Assembly: GCA_021323355.1 (NCBI GenBank)
Contig: JAJONK010000070.1
Coordinates: forward strand, 1-9,349
Direction: 5' to 3'
Origin: Deltaproteobacteria bacterium
Lineage (GTDB): Bacteria > Desulfobacterota > Binatia > UBA9968
Length of the DNA: 9,349 nucleotides
The notes beneath the pieces are model-generated. The model was not told the DNA's origin, searched no databases, and was given only the letters and a program-made list of their open reading frames with translations. A program made the position numbers and the translations under genes. This document shows, piece after piece, positions 6,919 through 9,349 of the stretch (positions are counted from its first letter, which is position 1; each line of letters starts with the position of its first letter).

Positions 6919-7329
6919 GTGAACGATAGGCATACCCCCGAAACCTTCGCTGAAGTCAGAATCGACAAGTGGCTTTGGGCGGCGCGCTTTTTCAAAACGC
7001 GCTCGCTTGCCGCTGCGGCGGTAGCGGGCGGCAAAGTTGCGCTGAACGGCGCCCGTCCTAAGCCGAGCCGAACGATCCGCCCGGGCGATCACCTCAACAT
7101 CCGTCGCGGCGTTTACGAATGGATCATTATTGTCAAGGCAACGTCCACCTATCGACGCCCCGCCGCAGAAGTCCGGGCACTCTATGAAGAGACCGAAGAA
7201 AGCAGATCAAGAAGGCAAGCCGCTTTGGCTCAGCTTAAACTCGAACGGCCAGCGGATTTTCATAGCCCAGGGCGGCCTTCCAAAAAGGATAGGCGTATGA
7301 TATCGAAATTCACCAATCGAAGATGGTGA
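6919..7329 (+). CDS. hslR: S4-domain RNA-binding protein, Hsp15 (HslR)-like
   Basis: A 136-residue basic protein. Residues about 13-60 form an S4 RNA-binding domain: VRIDKWLWAARFFKTRSLA, then GGKVALNGARPKPSRTIRPGD. A charged helical region with many Arg/Glu follows, and the tail has GRPSKKDRRMISKF (118-131), close to the GRPTKxDRR tail of Hsp15. In E. coli, Hsp15 binds free 50S subunits carrying a stalled peptidyl-tRNA and helps recycle them; that role is inferred here from family membership. The start is the GTG at 6919, 9 bp after the surE stop. No good Shine-Dalgarno is visible, so translation may be coupled to surE. No clear terminator follows: only an imperfect short hairpin AACTA/TAGTT near 7332-7350 without a T-run. 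Confidence 0.88.
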   Translation: MNDRHTPETFAEVRIDKWLWAARFFKTRSLAAAAVAGGKVALNGARPKPSRTIRPGDHLNIRRGVYEWIIIVKATSTYRRPAAEVRALYEETEESRSRRQAALAQLKLERPADFHSPGRPSKKDRRMISKFTNRRW

Positions 7330-7500
7330 ACTAAAGTGAACCTAGTTTAAAATAATCTCCGTTAGCGGATGATAAAAACACAGGTATGTATTTCGATACA
7401 ACTTCAACAGCGGGCTACCGGATGTCGATTAGACTCTAAGTGTAATTATAGATCACCATTCTTTCAGATTCGACCAGCCGTCCTGGGATTGTCTTGAGGG

Positions 7501-7513
7501 CAGCTCTGAGCTG
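7501..7513. repeat. 13-bp palindrome upstream of the GNAT gene
   Basis: CAGCTC (7501-7506) and GAGCTG (7508-7513) form a perfect 6-bp inverted repeat around a single central T, 23 bp before the GNAT start codon. The symmetry and place suit an operator or a small hairpin in the leader. The match is short and could be chance. The rest of the 207-bp gap (7330-7536) shows only an AT-rich stretch near 7443-7449 and no convincing promoter. Confidence 0.3.
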
Positions 7514-7536
7514 ACTGACGGCCACCATTTTTACTT

Positions 7537-8052
7537 ATGAACGCCATCGTCCGACTCGAGCAGTCCAGCGACGCCGCTGCGATCGATCATGTTCTTAGGT
7601 CCGCCTTCCCGACGGATCAGGAGGCGCGACTCGTCGAGCTCTTGCGCAAACATCAACGGCTACGGCTATCCTTGATAGCGGAAATCGATGGTGTAATCGT
7701 CGGCCATATTGCGTTCAGCCAGGTAACGATCGCCGGGTCCGTAGCTAATCCAACAGGATTAGGGCTAGCTCCGCTGTCAATCGTCCCGGAGCTGCAGCGA
7801 CGCGGCCTAGGGGCCCAACTGGTTGGTGAAGGCCTGCGTGCCTGCGAGCGTCTCGGCGCGGGATTCGTTGTCGTCCTTGGCGAGCCTGAGTATTACCACC
7901 GGTTCGGCTTTAGAAGTGCGGATCTTTTCGAATTGAAAAATGAATACGGCGCCAGTGAAGTATTTATGGCGTTAGAGCTGAAGACTGCCTCAATCACCCC
8001 TGGTCTTGTCCGTTATGAGTCTGAGTTCTCGAATTTGACCGGTGCGCTATGA
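7537..8052 (+). CDS. GNAT-family N-acetyltransferase (YhbS-like)
   Basis: A 171-residue single-domain acetyltransferase that would transfer an acetyl group from acetyl-CoA to an amine; the acceptor is unknown. The acetyl-CoA-binding motif A is clear: LGLAPLSIVPELQRRG followed by LG (75-92), with Q87-R-R-G-L-G as the pyrophosphate loop. GFVVVLGEPEYYHRFGF (109-125) is typical of the YhbS-type branch (COG3153), including the GEPxYYxRFGF block. The N-terminal beta-alpha region, with HVLRSAF at 18-24 and IAEIDGVIVGHIAFS at 47-61, matches motifs C/D. No good Shine-Dalgarno precedes the ATG at 7537, but the next in-frame starts would cut into the fold. The gene stands alone on the plus strand after a 207-bp gap, and its last 59 bp overlap the 3' end of nth on the opposite strand. 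Confidence 0.9.
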   Translation: MNAIVRLEQSSDAAAIDHVLRSAFPTDQEARLVELLRKHQRLRLSLIAEIDGVIVGHIAFSQVTIAGSVANPTGLGLAPLSIVPELQRRGLGAQLVGEGLRACERLGAGFVVVLGEPEYYHRFGFRSADLFELKNEYGASEVFMALELKTASITPGLVRYESEFSNLTGAL

Positions 8053-8773
8053 GATTGCTAGACGGGCAAAACTGCTCGACGATGCAAGCTTTGCAATCTG
8101 GCTTTCGCGCATGGCAAATACGCCGCCCGTGAATAATCATGCGGTGCGAAAAACCAGTCCATTGTTCAGCCGGCAATAATTTGCTCAAGTCGCGCTCGAT
8201 CTGCACCGGATCTTCGCTTCGGGTCAGACCTAAACGGCGTGACACACGTGCACAATGGGTGTCGACGATAAGCCCGGGCAAATTAAAAGCATGACCGAGA
8301 ATGACGTTGGCGGTTTTCCTGCCGACCCCCGCCAAGGTTGTCAACTCCTCCATGGTGCCAGGAACCTCGCCGTTGAATCGGTCGACAAGCTGGCGAGCAC
8401 AAGCTTTCAATGATCTGGCTTTGGAGCGAAATAGGCCAAGCGTGCGGATCATCCTTTCGATCTCGGCTAAAGGCGCCTTGGCCATTCGGTCCGGAGTTGG
8501 AAAGCGTCGACAAAGCTCAGGCGTCACCTTGTTGACGGCTGCATCGGTACACTGCGCAGAAAGAATGACAGCAACCAGCAGCTGAAAGGTGGTTCCATAG
8601 TCAAGCGGAACCTGAAGCTCAGGATAGGCTTGGCACAACCGGCTCGCGATGGCGCGGGCCCGAGCAATCTTTTCCTTGAGGTTTTCTCTTGTCCGCCGCC
8701 GGGTCAGGCTGACGGATTGAGAGCCGGTCGATTTACTTGCCGCGTTTGGGATTGAAAGCTTTCTTTCCGGCAT
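7994..8773 (-). CDS. nth: Endonuclease III (Nth), 4Fe-4S base-excision DNA glycosylase/AP lyase
   Basis: This enzyme removes oxidised pyrimidines from DNA and nicks the abasic site, starting base excision repair. From the ATG at 8773 it has 259 residues; E. coli Nth has 211. The domain begins near residue 32, with FQLLVAVILSAQCTD at 63-77. The helix-hairpin-helix is LAGVGRKTANVILG (147-160) with catalytic K153. The catalytic aspartate is D171 in VDTHCARVSRRLG. The iron-sulfur ligands are C220, C227, C230 and C236, in the correct Cx6Cx2Cx5C spacing. The start is uncertain: the only ATG before the domain lies 41 bp inside eno, with a weak ribosome-binding site, and a TTG at 8803 lies deeper. 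Starts after the eno stop would be rare codons or would delete the first helix. About 30 basic, low-complexity residues precede the domain. The C-terminus has a short polar extension that overlaps the GNAT gene. Confidence 0.9.
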   Translation of the reverse strand: MPERKLSIPNAASKSTGSQSVSLTRRRTRENLKEKIARARAIASRLCQAYPELQVPLDYGTTFQLLVAVILSAQCTDAAVNKVTPELCRRFPTPDRMAKAPLAEIERMIRTLGLFRSKARSLKACARQLVDRFNGEVPGTMEELTTLAGVGRKTANVILGHAFNLPGLIVDTHCARVSRRLGLTRSEDPVQIERDLSKLLPAEQWTGFSHRMIIHGRRICHARKPDCKACIVEQFCPSSNLIAHRSNSRTQTHNGQDQG

Positions 8774-9349
8774 AAACAGCTCTACTACCCAACTCCTCTT
8801 CAATTCTTAGCAACTGATTGTATTTTGCAGTTCGCTCGCCTCGACAAGGAGCCCCGGTTTTAATTTGCCCGGCGTTGGTTGCCACCGCCAGGTCGGCAAT
8901 GGTTACATCCTCGGTTTCGCCTGAACGATGAGACATAACGGTTGTATATCCTGCTTCCTTCGCCAATTTCATCGTTTCCAAAGTCTCCGTCAGGGTGCCT
9001 ATCTGATTCACTTTTACCAAAATCGAATTAGCGACTTTGGAATCGATGCCGCGCTTCAGCCGAATTTTATTTGTGACGAAGAGATCATCGCCGACCAGTT
9101 GTACTTTCTTTCCGAGAGCCTGCGTCACCATTTGCCAGCCCTCCCAATCATCTTCAGCGAAAGCATCTTCGATGGATATGATCGGGTACTGCCTGACCCA
9201 ATCCTCATAAAGGCGCACCATTTCCTCCCGACCGCGTTGACGTCCGTCGGATTTCTTGAAGACATATTTGCCGTCGCTGAAAAATTCACTCGAAGCCACA
9301 TCAAGTGCCAGCGCAACCTGTGAGCCCACTTTGTAACCGGCGTTTGCAA
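8733..9349 (-). CDS. eno: Enolase, C-terminal half (truncated by window edge)
   Basis: The last 204 codons of phosphopyruvate hydratase, which interconverts 2-phosphoglycerate and phosphoenolpyruvate in glycolysis; the N-terminal half lies beyond the right edge. All key residues of this part are present. The three Mg ligands are the Asp of ALALDVA, the Glu of SIEDAFAEDDW and the second conserved Asp position in LVGDDLFVTN. The catalytic Lys is in ILVKVNQIG. SHRSGETED forms the substrate loop, and GQIKTGAPCRGERTAKYNQL contains the second active-site Lys. The protein ends GKKAFNPKRGK. An internal GTG at 9329 is not the true start, because the conserved frame (ANAGYK) continues upstream to the window edge. 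The nth gene lies immediately downstream on the same strand, probably starting within the last 41 bp of eno. Confidence 0.97.
   Translation of the reverse strand, partial: ANAGYKVGSQVALALDVASSEFFSDGKYVFKKSDGRQRGREEMVRLYEDWVRQYPIISIEDAFAEDDWEGWQMVTQALGKKVQLVGDDLFVTNKIRLKRGIDSKVANSILVKVNQIGTLTETLETMKLAKEAGYTTVMSHRSGETEDVTIADLAVATNAGQIKTGAPCRGERTAKYNQLLRIEEELGSRAVYAGKKAFNPKRGK

Noticed and set aside
7387..7400. TGTAT-TTCG-ATACA hairpin with a TTCG loop
   Set aside because: The 5-bp stem is AT-rich, the loop lacks the C-G closing pair that makes UUCG loops stable, and no T-run follows. It is too weak to call.
8928..9323. 131-codon plus-strand open frame over enolase
   Set aside because: It is the reverse-strand shadow of strongly conserved enolase sequence.
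1..9349. Search for mobile elements, CRISPR arrays, tRNA or rRNA genes, tandem repeats and defence genes
   Set aside because: None is visible by eye. All long open frames with family features belong to metabolic or housekeeping proteins, and base composition shows no obvious island.

Overview
The window reads as ordinary bacterial chromosome of moderate GC content (roughly 55% by eye), densely coding, with housekeeping and metabolic genes on both strands. I see no insertion sequence, integrase, phage gene, CRISPR array, tRNA or rRNA. The gene set (Hsp15-type S4 protein, SurE, two-domain CinA, M3B oligoendopeptidase, phosphonate-type ABC permease, CoxL-type molybdenum hydroxylase, enolase next to endonuclease III) fits a Gram-negative bacterium. 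It suggests an uncultured proteobacterium, Desulfobacterota member or similar lineage, but nothing here fixes the taxonomy.

Layout from left to right. (1) Positions 1-1233, minus strand: a PhnE-type ABC permease followed after 22 bp by the N-terminus of a xanthine dehydrogenase/CoxL-type molybdopterin subunit that runs off the left edge. The two look like one transcript, so the transporter may serve the hydroxylase's substrate pathway. (2) A 402-bp non-coding stretch with candidate promoters facing each way. (3) Positions 1636-4663, plus strand: an MBL-fold metallo-hydrolase and an M3B zinc oligoendopeptidase, separated by 331 bp. (4) Positions 4664-4777: a short convergent gap with a GC-rich hairpin. 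(5) Positions 4778-6028, minus strand: a CinA-family protein with an apparently intact N-terminal domain but a C-terminal amidase domain whose catalytic motif has been lost. (6) Positions 6157-7329, plus strand, divergent from cinA: surE (nucleotidase) and an hslR-like S4 RNA-binding gene, 9 bp apart. (7) Positions 7537-8052, plus strand: a GNAT acetyltransferase. (8) Positions 7994-9349, minus strand: the C-terminal half of enolase, entering from the right edge, and endonuclease III. The nth reading frame appears to begin inside the 3' end of eno and to end inside the 3' end of the GNAT gene, so it overlaps both neighbours.

Working links between genes: permease and Mo-hydroxylase are the best case for a functional unit. 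SurE (nucleoside monophosphate phosphatase) and CinA (NMN/ADP-ribose-related) are divergent neighbours both linked to nucleotide housekeeping. The remaining genes look like independent housekeeping functions. I did not find a clear previously undescribed system. The points most worth a second look are the permease/Mo-hydroxylase pairing without an adjacent ATPase or binding protein, the degenerate CinA amidase domain, and the double overlap of nth.
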